Below, in pieces: positions 1-9,758 of a stretch of 64,000 nucleotides of DNA. A program made the position numbers and the translations under genes. The stretch spans positions 310,001-374,000 of the forward strand of contig PBIO01000031.1 of the NCBI GenBank assembly GCA_002720865.1, written 5' to 3'. Source of the DNA: Halobacteriovorax sp. Its GTDB lineage: Bacteria; Bdellovibrionota; Bacteriovoracia; Bacteriovoracales; Bacteriovoracaceae. The notes beneath the pieces are model-generated. The model saw nothing but the letters and a program-made list of their open reading frames with translations, did no database searches and had not been told where the DNA came from. Numbering within the stretch: position 1 is the stretch's first letter; each line of letters opens with the position of its first letter.

Positions 1-473
1 CGGAACTTAAAGGAAAAATGGAAGGATGGATCGCTTCCCTTAAAAAATGGAAAAAATCTGATTACGAAGGAAGAATCAAAAATGCAAATGAGCTTCGTAG
101 CTTTATTGATAAAAATTTAAGTAAGTATGCTGATAGCTTCTCTTCATTTGATGGGAGAAATGATGTGGATCTATTGGTGGCCTCGGGAGCTCTATATCAA
201 TACCTCTATAAGAAACCTCGCTCAAAAGATACTCCAGAAGTTCTTTTTTGGCTTTCTAAAGTTGATGAGCACCTAAACAATAGTTTTCTCTTCTCACTAT
301 CGGAGCTTTATCTTAAACGCTGTATTACCGACTACGGTAAAACCAAGTGGGGACCAAAATGTTACCGAACTTACAGAGATAAAATCTCCCATGGCTATAC
401 TGGTTCTGCCGGAGTCTTTATCCCCAAAGATGAAGTGGATGAGCTAAAACGCTTAAAGAGTTTTTTAAACTGA
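1..473 (+). CDS. C-terminal part of unknown protein (5' end outside window)
   Basis: I do not recognise this protein. The reading frame is open to the left edge of the window: the codons before the ATG at 18 are sense codons and no Shine-Dalgarno sequence precedes it. This is therefore most likely the tail of a longer gene and not a 151-residue protein. The visible part is hydrophilic, rich in Lys, Ser and Tyr, and ends in an acidic/basic helix. It contains a Cys-Tyr-Arg-Thr-Tyr-Arg segment followed by a Gly-rich turn, and no membrane segment. It converges tail-to-tail with the AlkC-like gene, with a 9-base overlap. Function cannot be assigned. Confidence 0.6.
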   Translation, partial: ELKGKMEGWIASLKKWKKSDYEGRIKNANELRSFIDKNLSKYADSFSSFDGRNDVDLLVASGALYQYLYKKPRSKDTPEVLFWLSKVDEHLNNSFLFSLSELYLKRCITDYGKTKWGPKCYRTYRDKISHGYTGSAGVFIPKDEVDELKRLKSFLN

Positions 474-1571
474 TAGCTTAAATAAGAGCTCACCAAACTC
501 TTGGCCATTTATTAATAATGAAATTTTATGAACGCCAGGGTAGTGAACCCTGGTGGTAACTTTTTTAAACTTTATCGTTTTTAAGAGGGGTTCACTTGTA
601 TTAGGAGCAAGATAGCTATCTTTAAAACGAAAGGCCTTCTTTGAATATGAACCATCTTTTTTTAGGTAATGAATAATATAATCCATAAGGACTTTTTCTT
701 TTTTCTTAGAATTATTTTTAACTTCAAAGCTAAAGTCTATTGAGTCGCCTTCTTTAATTTTTTTCTTAGATAATTTTAACTTGTTAATACTAAGGTTGAT
801 CTTGGGATTATAACCATGAAGTTTTAGAGCTCTAGGATGTCCTTTTTTTAGAAGAGTTCTAGTTGAATGGCGAATAAGCCATTTTAAATCGTCGTTAGGC
901 TTTCCTTTATTCCAGGCACAAACAGTATCTAGCATAAGTTTTTCATCTAAGTGAGAAATATCATTTAAATGATTGGCCACACTTCGTCGGACATATTCCT
1001 CGGGGTCATTCCTTAAGGATTCGATAAATTTAATATTTCTTTTTAAATCTTTATGAATCGAAGGCACCTTCATTCCCCAAGGAAGATGCGGTCTAATGCC
1101 CTCAGAGCAAAGTCTTCTAATATGGTGGTTCTTATCTTTTTTCCATTTTTCTAGGATCTTAAATACTTTTTTATCATCAGCAATAAGAAAAGGGCGAATC
1201 GCAAATTCTGCAGAAAATCTTTTGGTCATCTCGTACATGGCCTTGAAAGAAGTCTCAAAATCTTCTCGACCATAATCCTCAACATACTGAAGAAGAGGCC
1301 AGGCTAAAAAACCAGTTATTCCAGTTTCTTCTCCTTCCTTTGCTAATGACTTGATAAGAATGTCGATATTCTTTTTATAGCTTAAAGTTAAGCTTGAATT
1401 CAATTCATCGGAAATAAGCCTCACTCTATCTTTTAGCTCTAATTTTGATAAACGAGGAAGCACAGCTTTTAGAAACGGCTCTTTTTTAAAGTTTTTCTTA
1501 GCTGCCTTTTGTATTTGAGTGGCGATTAAGTTAACTGAGTCTTTATTGAAGATATTTTTAAAGGGTTCCAT
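465..1571 (-). CDS. AlkC-type DNA alkylation-repair glycosylase with C-terminal Ig-like domain
   Basis: This 368-residue protein resembles the AlkC/AlkD HEAT-like-repeat glycosylases, which remove N3- and N7-alkylated purines without base flipping. Helical repeats fill about residues 1-260. They include an aromatic segment around Leu-Gln-Tyr-Val-Glu-Asp-Tyr-Gly-Arg and the AlkC-like stretch Arg-Arg-Leu-Cys-Ser-Glu-Gly-Ile-Arg-Pro. Residues ~265-368 look like a beta-sandwich, matching the Ig-like domain known from one AlkC subgroup. The start codon shares its A with the stop of the upstream DUF2914 gene (TAATG), so the two are probably translationally coupled. No regulatory site is evident. 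The family call is firm; substrate range is inferred from the family only. Confidence 0.8.
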   Translation of the reverse strand: MEPFKNIFNKDSVNLIATQIQKAAKKNFKKEPFLKAVLPRLSKLELKDRVRLISDELNSSLTLSYKKNIDILIKSLAKEGEETGITGFLAWPLLQYVEDYGREDFETSFKAMYEMTKRFSAEFAIRPFLIADDKKVFKILEKWKKDKNHHIRRLCSEGIRPHLPWGMKVPSIHKDLKRNIKFIESLRNDPEEYVRRSVANHLNDISHLDEKLMLDTVCAWNKGKPNDDLKWLIRHSTRTLLKKGHPRALKLHGYNPKINLSINKLKLSKKKIKEGDSIDFSFEVKNNSKKKEKVLMDYIIHYLKKDGSYSKKAFRFKDSYLAPNTSEPLLKTIKFKKVTTRVHYPGVHKISLLINGQEFGELLFKLSV

Positions 1572-2650
1572 TAATGTACTTCCGTTTTAAAGACTCTTTG
1601 GGTCTCTTGAATAATTTCTACGGTAAAACTAATTCTTCCGATTTCAAGTCCATTTGCCGTTTCAATCTGTACTTTCCAATCTCCAGGAGAGTAATTGGAC
1701 TTATAGGCAAAACCTCTAAAGCCTTTTCCTCTTCCCCCAGTTATGGGAAGAGGAATCTTATCTGAAGTTTTATAGCCGTCCTCCGTTTTATAGAGAAAAT
1801 GAAGAAAAATCTTATCGTCGAATCCAGCCGGAGCGAAGACTCTTGTGAAAATATAGATCTTATCTCCTGGGGCCGCTTTGAAATCTTGGTCTCCAGTATG
1901 CCAAATTTTCCACCAGGGCTTTTCATGACTTACTTTATACTCAGGGTAGTTCTTTTCTACATTGTGGTAGACCCCTATATGCTGAGTTGAAAGGGGAATT
2001 GGGGGAATGATTTTAAAAAGATAAAAAACTATGAAAAAACACATCAAGATAATAGACGGAAAGAGAAGTCTATCTTCTAACTTTTTACGTTCGACACCTT
2101 TTTTACTAAGTAAGGCTAAATAGAGAAAAAGAATTATAAGTGAAATCGTTAAACTAAAGATAAAGGGAAAGAATCCAACCTTTCCAATGATAAGCGGAAT
2201 CAAATAGAGACAATAGGTCAATAAGCAAAGATAGAGCAGGCTAGACTTAACCAGAAGTCCTAGCTTTTGGAACCTTTGGGATTCATTCATTACCAAAAGG
2301 GCTAAAATTAAAAACATAAATAAAAAAGAAGCTGAAAGGCTAGCAGACTTAAAATAAAAAAGAGTAAAGGCCGAAAGAAGGGCACCTAAAATAAAGTGAA
2401 AGATCTCATCTTTAAATTCGAAAACTTTTTCAAGCTTTTTATGAGACGGATAGGCCGTGAATTCAAAATTGAGAAATGTAAAAAGTATGATGAGGTATAG
2501 CCCCTGACTTAGAATATTTAAGAGGTCATCAATTCGCCCAAGGGTGAATATATCGAAGATAAATCCCAAGAAAAAAAAGAGGGGTCCCATCCATTTTTCG
2601 TACTTTCTATGGAGTTCTAAAATCTGTTGATAAAAACTGCTATCTTTCAC
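1571..2650 (-). CDS. DUF2914-domain integral membrane protein
   Basis: This 359-residue protein has an N-terminal membrane region of about seven hydrophobic segments (residues ~20-215) followed by a soluble, probably periplasmic, C-terminal domain. The last ~110 residues match the DUF2914 pattern: a Trp-Trp-Lys-Ile-Trp segment, a beta-rich core, and an ending like Pro-Gly-Asp-Trp-Lys-Val-Gln-Ile-Glu-Thr. DUF2914 proteins have no established biochemical role. The gene is first in a two-gene unit with the AlkC-like glycosylase, which may be chance or may tie it to alkylation stress. Confidence is good for the family and low for function. Confidence 0.75.
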   Translation of the reverse strand: MKDSSFYQQILELHRKYEKWMGPLFFFLGFIFDIFTLGRIDDLLNILSQGLYLIILFTFLNFEFTAYPSHKKLEKVFEFKDEIFHFILGALLSAFTLFYFKSASLSASFLFMFLILALLVMNESQRFQKLGLLVKSSLLYLCLLTYCLYLIPLIIGKVGFFPFIFSLTISLIILFLYLALLSKKGVERKKLEDRLLFPSIILMCFFIVFYLFKIIPPIPLSTQHIGVYHNVEKNYPEYKVSHEKPWWKIWHTGDQDFKAAPGDKIYIFTRVFAPAGFDDKIFLHFLYKTEDGYKTSDKIPLPITGGRGKGFRGFAYKSNYSPGDWKVQIETANGLEIGRISFTVEIIQETQRVFKTEVH

Positions 2651-2720
2651 AGAAGAATTTTAACTTTTTTAGTACCTAAGGTCTTAAAAATATTAGAAAA
2701 ATAACCGAGTTTTGAACTGT

Positions 2721-2732
2721 GTTAATATTAAC
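2721..2732. promoter_or_regulatory. 12-bp perfect palindrome between divergent genes
   Basis: GTTAATATTAAC is a perfect palindrome lying between the divergent DUF2914 gene and the secreted-repeat gene that starts at 2756. It is 24 bases before that start, where an operator or promoter element could sit. AT-rich palindromes of this length can arise by chance, so the regulatory role is only a possibility. Confidence 0.3.
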
Positions 2733-2755
2733 TAAACTACCGAAATACCGATGAG

Positions 2756-4132
2756 TTGTTAGTGAGATCTGTTTCAATTTTTCTATTCATCAGCCTAATC
2801 ATTCCAAGTACTGGTCTGTTTGCATGTCCAGAAGGTGTCTCGGCACTTAGTCAGGCCGTAAGACGAACTATGAACCAACATGGTTCAGGTGAAACGGCAA
2901 TGGCCATCAGGCAAGGAGCTTATGTTAGAGATGGTCTTATCTTTAGGAAAGCGGACGGAGCCGTTGATATAGTTCCTTCAGCTGAAGTTCTTGTGAAGAG
3001 AGGCGGTGATAAAGGCTGGACTAGGGGAACTATCACAGGAACGGATGATAAAGGACGAGTCCTCGTTGACTTTATTGAAGATGGAGTTGGAAAAACTAAG
3101 CCAGTCCAACCTGGAGCGATAGCGACCAATATTAAAATATTGGATGAAAACCTAAGCCTTATGGCCCCCGGGAGAAGAGTTTTTGTGAATCGAAATGGGG
3201 GAGGTAAGTCCGTTGGAACCATAACCTCTTATGAAACATCAGGAAAAGTTAGAGTCGATTTCTATGACCAAAATACTGGAGATTGGGCCCATAAAATGAT
3301 TTCTGCTGAAAATATTAATAACTCCGTTAAGCCTATAAGCACTCAGCCTCGTCTTGTTCTACAAGAAGGAGAGACGATTGAAATTTTTAGTAGAACTGAT
3401 AACGCTTTTAACACTGGTACGATCACCAAAGTTGATGAAACCGGAGCGGTTCATGTTTCCTATAAAATGAAAGATGGAAGAGTTGGGACAAAATCTATCC
3501 TGGCAGAATTCGTGGACAAAACAATAAGGCCAGTCAATCAAGGAAATGACATCGCTGAAATTTTTGCTCGCTCGCCTAGTCACTTTAATAGTGCCGATGG
3601 AATGTTTAGCGCCCCTAGGATGTTACCAAATGGAACGAAGGCCAGAGTTAAATATATTGTGGATGATAGAAATATCGCAATTGCTCAAGGTAAGTTATTT
3701 GATAATGTCTCAGCAGCTGAGCTACCGAGAGGAAAGTCCTACACTTATATCGTAAAAGAAGATGGACGTATGGTCTTTGGGCAAGTGGAAGATGGCTGGG
3801 AAGTTGGTGTAAAGCATGCCCACCTCGCAAACGGAGAAAAAGTAGTTGCGGCCGGTGAAATTTCTATTGATGGAAGTGGAGCTTTTAAATGGAATCTTGA
3901 AAGTGGTAGTTATACAAGAAAATTAGTACAAAGTAATCAAACTACCATGGAAACATTAGAAAGGCAGATGAGAACTGTTTTTGATAAACAATTTGGAAAT
4001 TCTGGAAAGTATGTAGATGACGTTCTTTTAAATTCTGATCCTCCAAATTTGGCCCAAATTAAAATATTTTGTAATGATCCTAACTTTAAGATCCTAAATG
4101 CTAGCATCTGCAAAACTCTCGGGTTTCAGTGA
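2756..4132 (+). CDS. secreted protein with three tandem SH3/Tudor-like repeats
   Basis: The protein has up to 458 residues from a TTG at 2756; a GTG at 2762 is an alternative start, and no strong Shine-Dalgarno decides. An N-terminal signal peptide runs to about residue 22, before a Cys-Pro-Glu. Three related beta-barrel-like modules follow at about 78-122, 139-188 and 205-254. Each has the pattern 'G-x-R/T-(hydrophobic) ... G-T-I-T ... G-x-V-x-V-x-(F/Y)', as in small SH3 or Tudor-like domains that read a ligand on one face. The C-terminal ~190 residues have no family I recognise. It probably acts in the periplasm or outside the cell. The zinc-ribbon gene follows closely. Confidence 0.7.
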   Translation: MLVRSVSIFLFISLIIPSTGLFACPEGVSALSQAVRRTMNQHGSGETAMAIRQGAYVRDGLIFRKADGAVDIVPSAEVLVKRGGDKGWTRGTITGTDDKGRVLVDFIEDGVGKTKPVQPGAIATNIKILDENLSLMAPGRRVFVNRNGGGKSVGTITSYETSGKVRVDFYDQNTGDWAHKMISAENINNSVKPISTQPRLVLQEGETIEIFSRTDNAFNTGTITKVDETGAVHVSYKMKDGRVGTKSILAEFVDKTIRPVNQGNDIAEIFARSPSHFNSADGMFSAPRMLPNGTKARVKYIVDDRNIAIAQGKLFDNVSAAELPRGKSYTYIVKEDGRMVFGQVEDGWEVGVKHAHLANGEKVVAAGEISIDGSGAFKWNLESGSYTRKLVQSNQTTMETLERQMRTVFDKQFGNSGKYVDDVLLNSDPPNLAQIKIFCNDPNFKILNASICKTLGFQ

Positions 4133-4139
4133 GATAAAT

Positions 4140-4370
4140 ATGGAAGAAATACACTGCGTTTTTTGCGGAGAAAAAAATCAAATAAGAGTTAAGGCAGATG
4201 GGTCTTCTTTGAGAGATTGCAGCAGCTGTGGAGCGAATCCCTTGCCCTATGATTCTCTCCTTATTGAGTTAGAACTAGGTGATGATGAGTTTAGAGTTTG
4301 CTCGAGCTGCAATTGTAAAAATACGATGAATAATTTTTGCTGGAAATGCGGCTTTGGATTTAATAAATAA
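4140..4370 (+). CDS. small double zinc-ribbon protein
   Basis: This 76-residue cytoplasmic protein contains four Cys-x-x-Cys pairs: CVFC, CSSC, CSSC and CWKC. They should form two zinc ribbons (first and second pair, third and fourth pair). I chose the ATG at 4140 over an upstream in-frame TTG at 4098. The longer form would add 14 residues that overlap the preceding gene and lack the acidic zinc-ribbon character. The gene starts 7 bases after the upstream stop, suggesting co-transcription. Zinc ribbons of this type bind nucleic acid or partner proteins, but nothing indicates which. Confidence 0.7.
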   Translation: MEEIHCVFCGEKNQIRVKADGSSLRDCSSCGANPLPYDSLLIELELGDDEFRVCSSCNCKNTMNNFCWKCGFGFNK

Positions 4371-4784
4371 TTAAAAGACTTTCTCTCTTGAGCTGGCCAG
4401 AGCATCGGAATCTTCACCAGAGCTGGCTTCTTTTGCCCTAATCTCAATCATCTCTTCCCCATACTTATTTAAACTTTCTAGGGTAACAAGGGCGTAGCCA
4501 TCTTCTCTGGAGATCTCAAGCTCTTCTTCGTTATGAGTTTGAGTAACCACCACAAGCCTCATATTTCCTTTTATTTTCTTTCTTGCTAATTTTATAAGTG
4601 ACTTTGACTTATCTAATCTTGGAGCGCAGTAGACCGCATAAACCTTTTCACCGCTATTATTTGTGGCCACAAAATTCCAGATTGTGGCCGAAGATTTAGC
4701 CAGCTCACATCTATAATCAAAAGCTTTAAAAGTTACTGTACAAGTTGTGACAAACTTTTTGAGAATGTCCTTCGAATCCGTCAT
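4371..4784 (-). CDS. hypothetical cytoplasmic protein
   Basis: I do not recognise this 137-residue protein. It begins with a short helix and then alternates beta strands with charged loops (residues ~13-100), including a Thr-Cys-Thr-Val-Thr-Phe strand and a Leu-Val-Val-Val-Thr strand. It ends in a low-complexity Ser/Glu/Asp tail. There is no signal peptide or membrane segment. It abuts the zinc-ribbon gene tail-to-tail with no gap. An alpha/beta fold with a single domain is likely; function is unknown. Confidence 0.6.
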   Translation of the reverse strand: MTDSKDILKKFVTTCTVTFKAFDYRCELAKSSATIWNFVATNNSGEKVYAVYCAPRLDKSKSLIKLARKKIKGNMRLVVVTQTHNEEELEISREDGYALVTLESLNKYGEEMIEIRAKEASSGEDSDALASSREKVF

Positions 4785-4851
4785 ACGAAATATTATACTT
4801 TTAAATACATTTGAAAGTGCTTTTTATTTAGCAGGCAGGAGCTTCCTAGTA

Positions 4852-5295
4852 TTATGAATTCCTTTCTAGACCAAAAAAGTTGGATTTTTCATAAGGGTAG
4901 AGATTAAAGGTTCCAAGCCCTTTAGCGATAAGTCTGTCTTCGGTTTCAAGAGTGCCGCTAGTTACTACAAGTCTTTGACCTTTATGGTCGATTTTAGCCT
5001 TACCAAAAATTTTATCCCCAAGTTTGGCCGGAGTTAAATAGTTAATCTTAAACTCAACCGTGGCACATAACATGTTTTGCTGAACGGCATAGGCGAGGGC
5101 CGTAACCCCAAGAACATTGTCCATCAGGCCCGCCAGCGCACCCCCGTGGCAGGTATCTGGTGAAGACAGATGTCTCTTTGAAATAATGGTTTCATAGGTT
5201 ACCGTTCCATCGGCAGTTATATCTAAATTAAAATCTAGAGTTCTATCAAAATGATTAATCTTTTTATAAAAATCTTTTAACTCTAGTGGGGTCAT
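4852..5295 (-). CDS. PaaI-family hotdog thioesterase
   Basis: This 147-residue protein has the hotdog thioesterase signature: a Cys-His-Gly-Gly-Ala-Leu-Ala-Gly-Leu-Met-Asp segment (helix and nucleophile-positioning region, residues ~49-59) followed by strands with Glu-Phe-Lys-Ile-Asn-Tyr-Leu. PaaI-type enzymes hydrolyse acyl-CoA thioesters, often to recover CoA from aromatic or acyl intermediates. The start overlaps the stop of the SprT-like gene (ATGA), so it is the second gene of that unit. The acyl substrate cannot be read from the sequence. Confidence 0.8.
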   Translation of the reverse strand: MTPLELKDFYKKINHFDRTLDFNLDITADGTVTYETIISKRHLSSPDTCHGGALAGLMDNVLGVTALAYAVQQNMLCATVEFKINYLTPAKLGDKIFGKAKIDHKGQRLVVTSGTLETEDRLIAKGLGTFNLYPYEKSNFFGLERNS

Positions 5296-6377
5296 GACTT
5301 GAATCCTATTCTTTTGGGGCCAGAGCTTTTCTCTAGTCCTTTATTTATAGATAAACTGCCACCAGCTGCTCTTCCCATGGCCCTGGCCTCATAATCATTT
5401 TTGCTGGCACTTGAAGAGCTACTTCCCATTCGGGAGTAGACCAGCTGAACCTGAGACTTTAGAACTTTATCAAGTCTAATCAGCTCGTTCTTATAATTGG
5501 GATGCTCTTTTTGTTTGGCCTTAATCTTTTGAGTATAGCCTTCTGCAATCCCTCTTATAAATGAGTTCTTAGCAGCGCTACCTTTTAGTCCTGAAAGCTT
5601 ATAAAGCCTTTCAAATTCGGCAACGAGATACTTGGCCATATAATCGGCCATCTCAACATTGGTTTTACTTCCTATCACTTCTAAGTAGGCCTTGGACTGA
5701 CCGCGATTTAAAACGGGCTGAACATAAAAGTTTTCTAAAATTTCATAAAGAGCGCTCATTTGAACATTTGATCTTTTTGCCTCGTAAATATTTTTTACAT
5801 AAACTTCTTCATTTTCACGAGCTTCGTCATCTATATGCTCTAAGTTATATTTCATAAGAAGTTCATTTGCTTTGGCCGTGGCAAGAGTTGCTTCGTGCGT
5901 ATTGGCACTATTGGCCAGCTTTAAGAGCTTTTGAACTTTAGAAAGAATCTTTTCAAACTCTGGAGCACTTGAAAGAGAGTTTTCTTTTTGAAGATCCCCA
6001 TAGGCTCCATAAACATCTTTTCCCCAACCATAGCTTTTGCAGGCCTCTCTAAATTCCACTCCATGGGCACTAACTTCTTCACCATATTTTAGATGAACTG
6101 ACATATGGGCAAGCTCATGTCTTAAGATATTTTTTAAGACTTCTGGTTTGGCCATATATACTAGGTTTTTATTGATCCCAATCTGAAAATTATCGGGATT
6201 AAAATAACCGAGTTTATTTTTTGACTCAAAGGCCACAAGAGAAAAGGGATAGAGGTAGTTCTTAAAAAGAAAGCGGCTTCTCTTTACAGAGAAGCCCATT
6301 TCTTCAATAAGAATTTTTTTTGTTTCTGCCTTTAGCCGAGAGGTAAAGGCATTAAGAGTTGAGGAGTAGACCCTCAC
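5292..6377 (-). CDS. SprT-like metallopeptidase-domain protein fused to DUF2786
   Basis: This 361-residue protein carries a SprT-like region at residues ~15-125 with the zinc motif His-Glu-Leu-Ala-His and a downstream His in 'Ala-His-Gly-Val-Glu-Phe'. A DUF2786 segment follows at ~140-182 (Lys-Val-Gln-Lys-Leu-Leu-Lys-Leu-Ala). The remainder is helical with a Ser/Gly-rich C-terminus. SprT/Spartan-like proteases digest DNA-protein crosslinks in other organisms; whether this one is proteolytic is inference. The gene sits immediately downstream of sdhB (shared base at 6377) and upstream of the thioesterase, so all may be co-transcribed with sdhCAB. Confidence 0.75.
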   Translation of the reverse strand: MRVYSSTLNAFTSRLKAETKKILIEEMGFSVKRSRFLFKNYLYPFSLVAFESKNKLGYFNPDNFQIGINKNLVYMAKPEVLKNILRHELAHMSVHLKYGEEVSAHGVEFREACKSYGWGKDVYGAYGDLQKENSLSSAPEFEKILSKVQKLLKLANSANTHEATLATAKANELLMKYNLEHIDDEARENEEVYVKNIYEAKRSNVQMSALYEILENFYVQPVLNRGQSKAYLEVIGSKTNVEMADYMAKYLVAEFERLYKLSGLKGSAAKNSFIRGIAEGYTQKIKAKQKEHPNYKNELIRLDKVLKSQVQLVYSRMGSSSSSASKNDYEARAMGRAAGGSLSINKGLEKSSGPKRIGFKS

Positions 6378-7144
6378 TAGTGTCTACTCTTAACCGCCGC
6401 AGACAAGAACTCTCGGTTCAGTCTTGCAATATTTGAAATGCTAATGGCCTTCGGACAGCTGGCTTCACATTCAGCTTCGTTAGTACAATTACCAAAACCT
6501 AGCTCATCCATCTTATCAACCATATTTAAAACTCTTTGCTCAGCTTCAACTTTTCCTTGAGGAAGAAGAGCTAACTGAGAAACTTTTGCAGAAACAAAAA
6601 GCATGGCCGAAGCATTTTTACAGCTAGCAACGCAGGCTCCGCAGCCAATACAAGCGGCAGCGTCCATGGCAAGGTCAGCATCAGTTTTTGGGATTAAGAT
6701 TGAATTTGCATCTTGAGCGTTACCGGTATTAACACTTACATAACCACCGGCCTGAATAATGGCATCAAATGAACTTCTATCTACCATTAAGTCTTTATGC
6801 ACAGGAAAGGCCTTAGCTCTCCAAGGCTCAATGGCAATCGTATCGCCATCTTTAAACTTTCTCATATGCAGCTGACAAGTGGTGGTCTCTGATTCAGGTC
6901 CATGGGCCTGACCGTTGATCATCATGGAACACATTCCACAAATACCTTCACGGCAATCGTGATCAAAGGCCACTGGCTCATCACCTTTTTCAACAAGCTC
7001 TTCATTAAGCTGATCAATCATTTCTAGAAAGGAAGAATCAGGTGAAACATCTTCGAGACTATAATCAACCATCTGGCCTTTGGCTTTTTCATTTTCTTGA
7101 CGCCAAACTTTTAACTTTAGGGACATATTATTATTACTACTCAT
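6377..7144 (-). CDS. sdhB: succinate dehydrogenase/fumarate reductase iron-sulfur subunit
   Basis: This 255-residue electron-transfer subunit of complex II passes electrons from the SdhA flavin to the quinone site. The [2Fe-2S] ligands are visible as C64, C69, C72 and C90. The [4Fe-4S]/[3Fe-4S] ligands are in Cys-Ile-Gly-Cys-Gly-Ala-Cys (C165, C168, C171, C175) and C220, C226, C230. A GGCGGG Shine-Dalgarno precedes the ATG by about 6 bases. It is third in sdhCAB, 11 bases after sdhA. The cluster spacing and the long inter-cluster loop resemble the Bacteroidetes/epsilon-type Frd/Sdh. The complex is inner-membrane associated on the cytoplasmic face. Confidence 0.95.
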   Translation of the reverse strand: MSSNNNMSLKLKVWRQENEKAKGQMVDYSLEDVSPDSSFLEMIDQLNEELVEKGDEPVAFDHDCREGICGMCSMMINGQAHGPESETTTCQLHMRKFKDGDTIAIEPWRAKAFPVHKDLMVDRSSFDAIIQAGGYVSVNTGNAQDANSILIPKTDADLAMDAAACIGCGACVASCKNASAMLFVSAKVSQLALLPQGKVEAEQRVLNMVDKMDELGFGNCTNEAECEASCPKAISISNIARLNREFLSAAVKSRH

Positions 7145-7155
7145 AATTAACCCGC

Positions 7156-9084
7156 CTACTTATAGGATCTTTGAGTAAGAGCTACGTTTTCAAAACTCAA
7201 CTCTTCTATGTTTCTAATTGGATCACTGTTATCACCGGCGTACTCCCAAGCGGCAACATGACAAAAGTTTTCATCATCACGTTTTGCTTCGTTTTCTTCC
7301 GTTTGAGATTCTTCTCTAAAGTGTCCACCACAAGATTCAACTCTCTCTAGAGCGTCTCTGGCCATTAACTCCCCAAGTTCAAGAAAGTCAGCTACGCGGT
7401 TTGCTTTTTCAAGCTCCACATTGATTCCTTCCTTCGTTCCTGTGACTTTAACGTCTTTCCAAAACTCTGCTCTAAGCTTCTTAATCTCTTCGATCCCTTT
7501 TTTAAGACCAGCTTCGTTACGTCCCATTCCGACGTATTCCCACATAAGAAGTCCAAGGGCCTTGTGAAAGCTATCAACTGAGCGCTTACCACCGACGGCC
7601 ATAAGCTTATCAAAGTGAGCCTCAGCGGCTTTAAGAGCGTCGTCGAATTCTTTATTATCGACAGTGACACTCTCTTGCTCTGGCTTTTCAGTAACAAGAT
7701 AATTCCCAAGAGTATAAGGAACCACAAAATATCCATCCGCTAGACCTTGCATTAGAGCAGAGGCTCCTAAGCGGTTGGCTCCGTGATCAGAAAAGTTTGC
7801 TTCTCCAAGAGCGAAAAGTCCTGGAACAGAAGTTTGAAGATTATAATCAACCCAGATGCCACCCATCGTATAGTGAACTGCCGGGTAGATCATCATCGGT
7901 TCAGAGTAGGGGTCTGCATCAGTGATACGGTTATACATATCAAAGAGGTTTCCATACTTGGCCTTAATGGTTTCTTTTCCATCGCGTTTGATGGCATCTC
8001 TAAAATCAAGATAAACGGCAACACCTGTAGCACCAACTCCACGTTTTTCATCAACAACGAGTTTTGCATTTCTTGAGGCGACATCTCTTGGAACTAAGTT
8101 ACCAAATGATGGGTACTTTGTTTCAAGATAGTAATCTCTTTCATCTTCTGGAATATCAGCAGGCTTTCTTTCGTCACCTTTTTTCTTAGGAACCCAAACT
8201 CGTCCATCGTTTCTTAGGGACTCAGACATAAGCGTAAGCTTTGACTGACCTTCACCGTGAACAGGAATACAAGTGGGGTGAATCTGAGTGTAACAAGGAT
8301 TAGCAAAGTAAGCGCCTTTTTTATAACACTTCCAAGCAGCGGAGCTATTGGATGTCATGGCGTTGGTCGAAAGAAAATAAACATTTCCGTAACCGCCAGT
8401 ACATAAAAGAACTGCGTCAGCTGCATGCTTTTCAAATTTACCGGTGATGATATCTCTTGTGATCACACCGCGAGCTTTTCCGTTAACAAGAACAAGCTCA
8501 ACCATCTCACTTCTTGTAATTGAAGTAATCTTTCCTTTGGCTACTTCTTTCATCATGGCCGAATAGGCCCCTAAAAGAAGCTGTTGACCAGTTTGTCCTC
8601 TGGCATAGAAAGTTCTTGAAACCTGAGCTCCACCAAAAGATCTATTGGACAGAGTCCCACCGTACTCACGAGCAAAAGGAACACCTTGGGCAGCACATTG
8701 ATCAATAATATTATTTGAAACTTGAGCGAGTCTATAAACATTAGCTTCTCGGGCACGGTAATCGCCGCCTTTAACTGTATCGTAAAATAGACGCCAAACA
8801 GAGTCACCATCATTTGGGTAAGACTTAGCTGCATTCACCCCACCTTGAGCGGCAATTGAGTGAGCACGTCTTGGTGAATCTTGAATACAAAAAGTTTTAA
8901 CATTATAGCCAAGCTCGGCCAGAGTTGCGGAAGCTGAAGCTCCTGCTAGCCCTGTCCCGAGAACGATGATATTAAATTTTCTTTTATTGGCCGGATTAAC
9001 CAGCTTCATATCAAACTTATATTGGTCCCATTTTTCTTTAATTGGACCTGCGGGAACTTTCCCATCTAGTTTTTTAATACTCAT
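7156..9084 (-). CDS. sdhA: succinate dehydrogenase/fumarate reductase flavoprotein subunit
   Basis: This 642-residue catalytic subunit interconverts succinate and fumarate. The N-terminal FAD-binding Gly-x-Gly-x-x-Gly is at residues 43-48. The flavin-attachment motif His-Ser-Ile-Ala-Ala-Gln-Gly-Gly has its His at 75. The substrate-site sequence Gln-Ile-His-Pro-Thr and the Arg-rich capping domain are present. The length is that of the longer (~640) B-type enzymes with a single diheme anchor. The start overlaps the sdhC stop (ATGA), implying coupled translation. Together with sucCD elsewhere in the window it forms consecutive TCA-cycle steps. Confidence 0.95.
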   Translation of the reverse strand: MSIKKLDGKVPAGPIKEKWDQYKFDMKLVNPANKRKFNIIVLGTGLAGASASATLAELGYNVKTFCIQDSPRRAHSIAAQGGVNAAKSYPNDGDSVWRLFYDTVKGGDYRAREANVYRLAQVSNNIIDQCAAQGVPFAREYGGTLSNRSFGGAQVSRTFYARGQTGQQLLLGAYSAMMKEVAKGKITSITRSEMVELVLVNGKARGVITRDIITGKFEKHAADAVLLCTGGYGNVYFLSTNAMTSNSSAAWKCYKKGAYFANPCYTQIHPTCIPVHGEGQSKLTLMSESLRNDGRVWVPKKKGDERKPADIPEDERDYYLETKYPSFGNLVPRDVASRNAKLVVDEKRGVGATGVAVYLDFRDAIKRDGKETIKAKYGNLFDMYNRITDADPYSEPMMIYPAVHYTMGGIWVDYNLQTSVPGLFALGEANFSDHGANRLGASALMQGLADGYFVVPYTLGNYLVTEKPEQESVTVDNKEFDDALKAAEAHFDKLMAVGGKRSVDSFHKALGLLMWEYVGMGRNEAGLKKGIEEIKKLRAEFWKDVKVTGTKEGINVELEKANRVADFLELGELMARDALERVESCGGHFREESQTEENEAKRDDENFCHVAAWEYAGDNSDPIRNIEELSFENVALTQRSYK

Positions 9085-9758
9085 GACTGACCTCCTTGAA
9101 GAAAGCAGAAGATTGGAAGTGCTGAGTAACCTAAGAAAATTAGGACAGCAAAAACCTTACTTAGTGTTCCAATGCATGGAGTGTATTTTGGATGATTAAA
9201 GCCAATTGATTGAAAGGCTGACCAAAAACCATGACTAACATGCATGGAAAGTGCCGCCATCGCAATAACATACCAAGCGACATTAAGCGGAGTCTTAAAA
9301 TATTCAATAACTGTTTTATAAAGGTCTCTCATAGCTACCCCGTCAACAGTCGTGTCATAATTAGTTCCAAACTTAAAATGTAGAAGGTGTAGGACTAAAA
9401 AGATTAAAATGACTAAACCTGTATAGGGCATAGTTGAAGAAGCTATTGTGGCCCCTCTTCCCGTAGGTTGCTTAGAATAGTAAGGAACCGGTCTGGCCTT
9501 TTTATTTTCGATCACAAGTTTTGTGGCCATAAAAAGGTGAACTAAAAAGATAGAAAGCAAAACAGCTTCTGCTAAATAGATCAGTGGGTTACTGGTTAGG
9601 GTGTAAGCATAGAGGTTAAAAGCATCAGCTCCAACGAAGATCAAAAAGTTACCCAATAGGTGGCTAACTAAAAATCCACAGAGAAGAAGACCTGTAACTC
9701 CCATGGCAACTTTTTTTACGACTGACGTGCCAAACCTGGCAACCAGACTAGTGCTCAT
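9081..9758 (-). CDS. sdhC: succinate dehydrogenase cytochrome b subunit (single diheme anchor)
   Basis: This 225-residue protein with five hydrophobic segments is typical of the B-type single-polypeptide anchor, which replaces separate SdhC and SdhD. Candidate heme ligands include the His in Ser-His-Leu-Leu-Gly-Asn (33), Val-His-Leu (74), the Leu-His-Leu-Leu-His pair (~122-126) and Met-His-Val-Ser-His-Gly (~179-183). It anchors SdhAB and holds the quinone site. A clear AAGGAG precedes the ATG. It is the first gene of sdhCAB and is divergent from the LysR gene with 177 bases between the start codons. Confidence 0.9.
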   Translation of the reverse strand: MSTSLVARFGTSVVKKVAMGVTGLLLCGFLVSHLLGNFLIFVGADAFNLYAYTLTSNPLIYLAEAVLLSIFLVHLFMATKLVIENKKARPVPYYSKQPTGRGATIASSTMPYTGLVILIFLVLHLLHFKFGTNYDTTVDGVAMRDLYKTVIEYFKTPLNVAWYVIAMAALSMHVSHGFWSAFQSIGFNHPKYTPCIGTLSKVFAVLIFLGYSALPIFCFLQGGQS

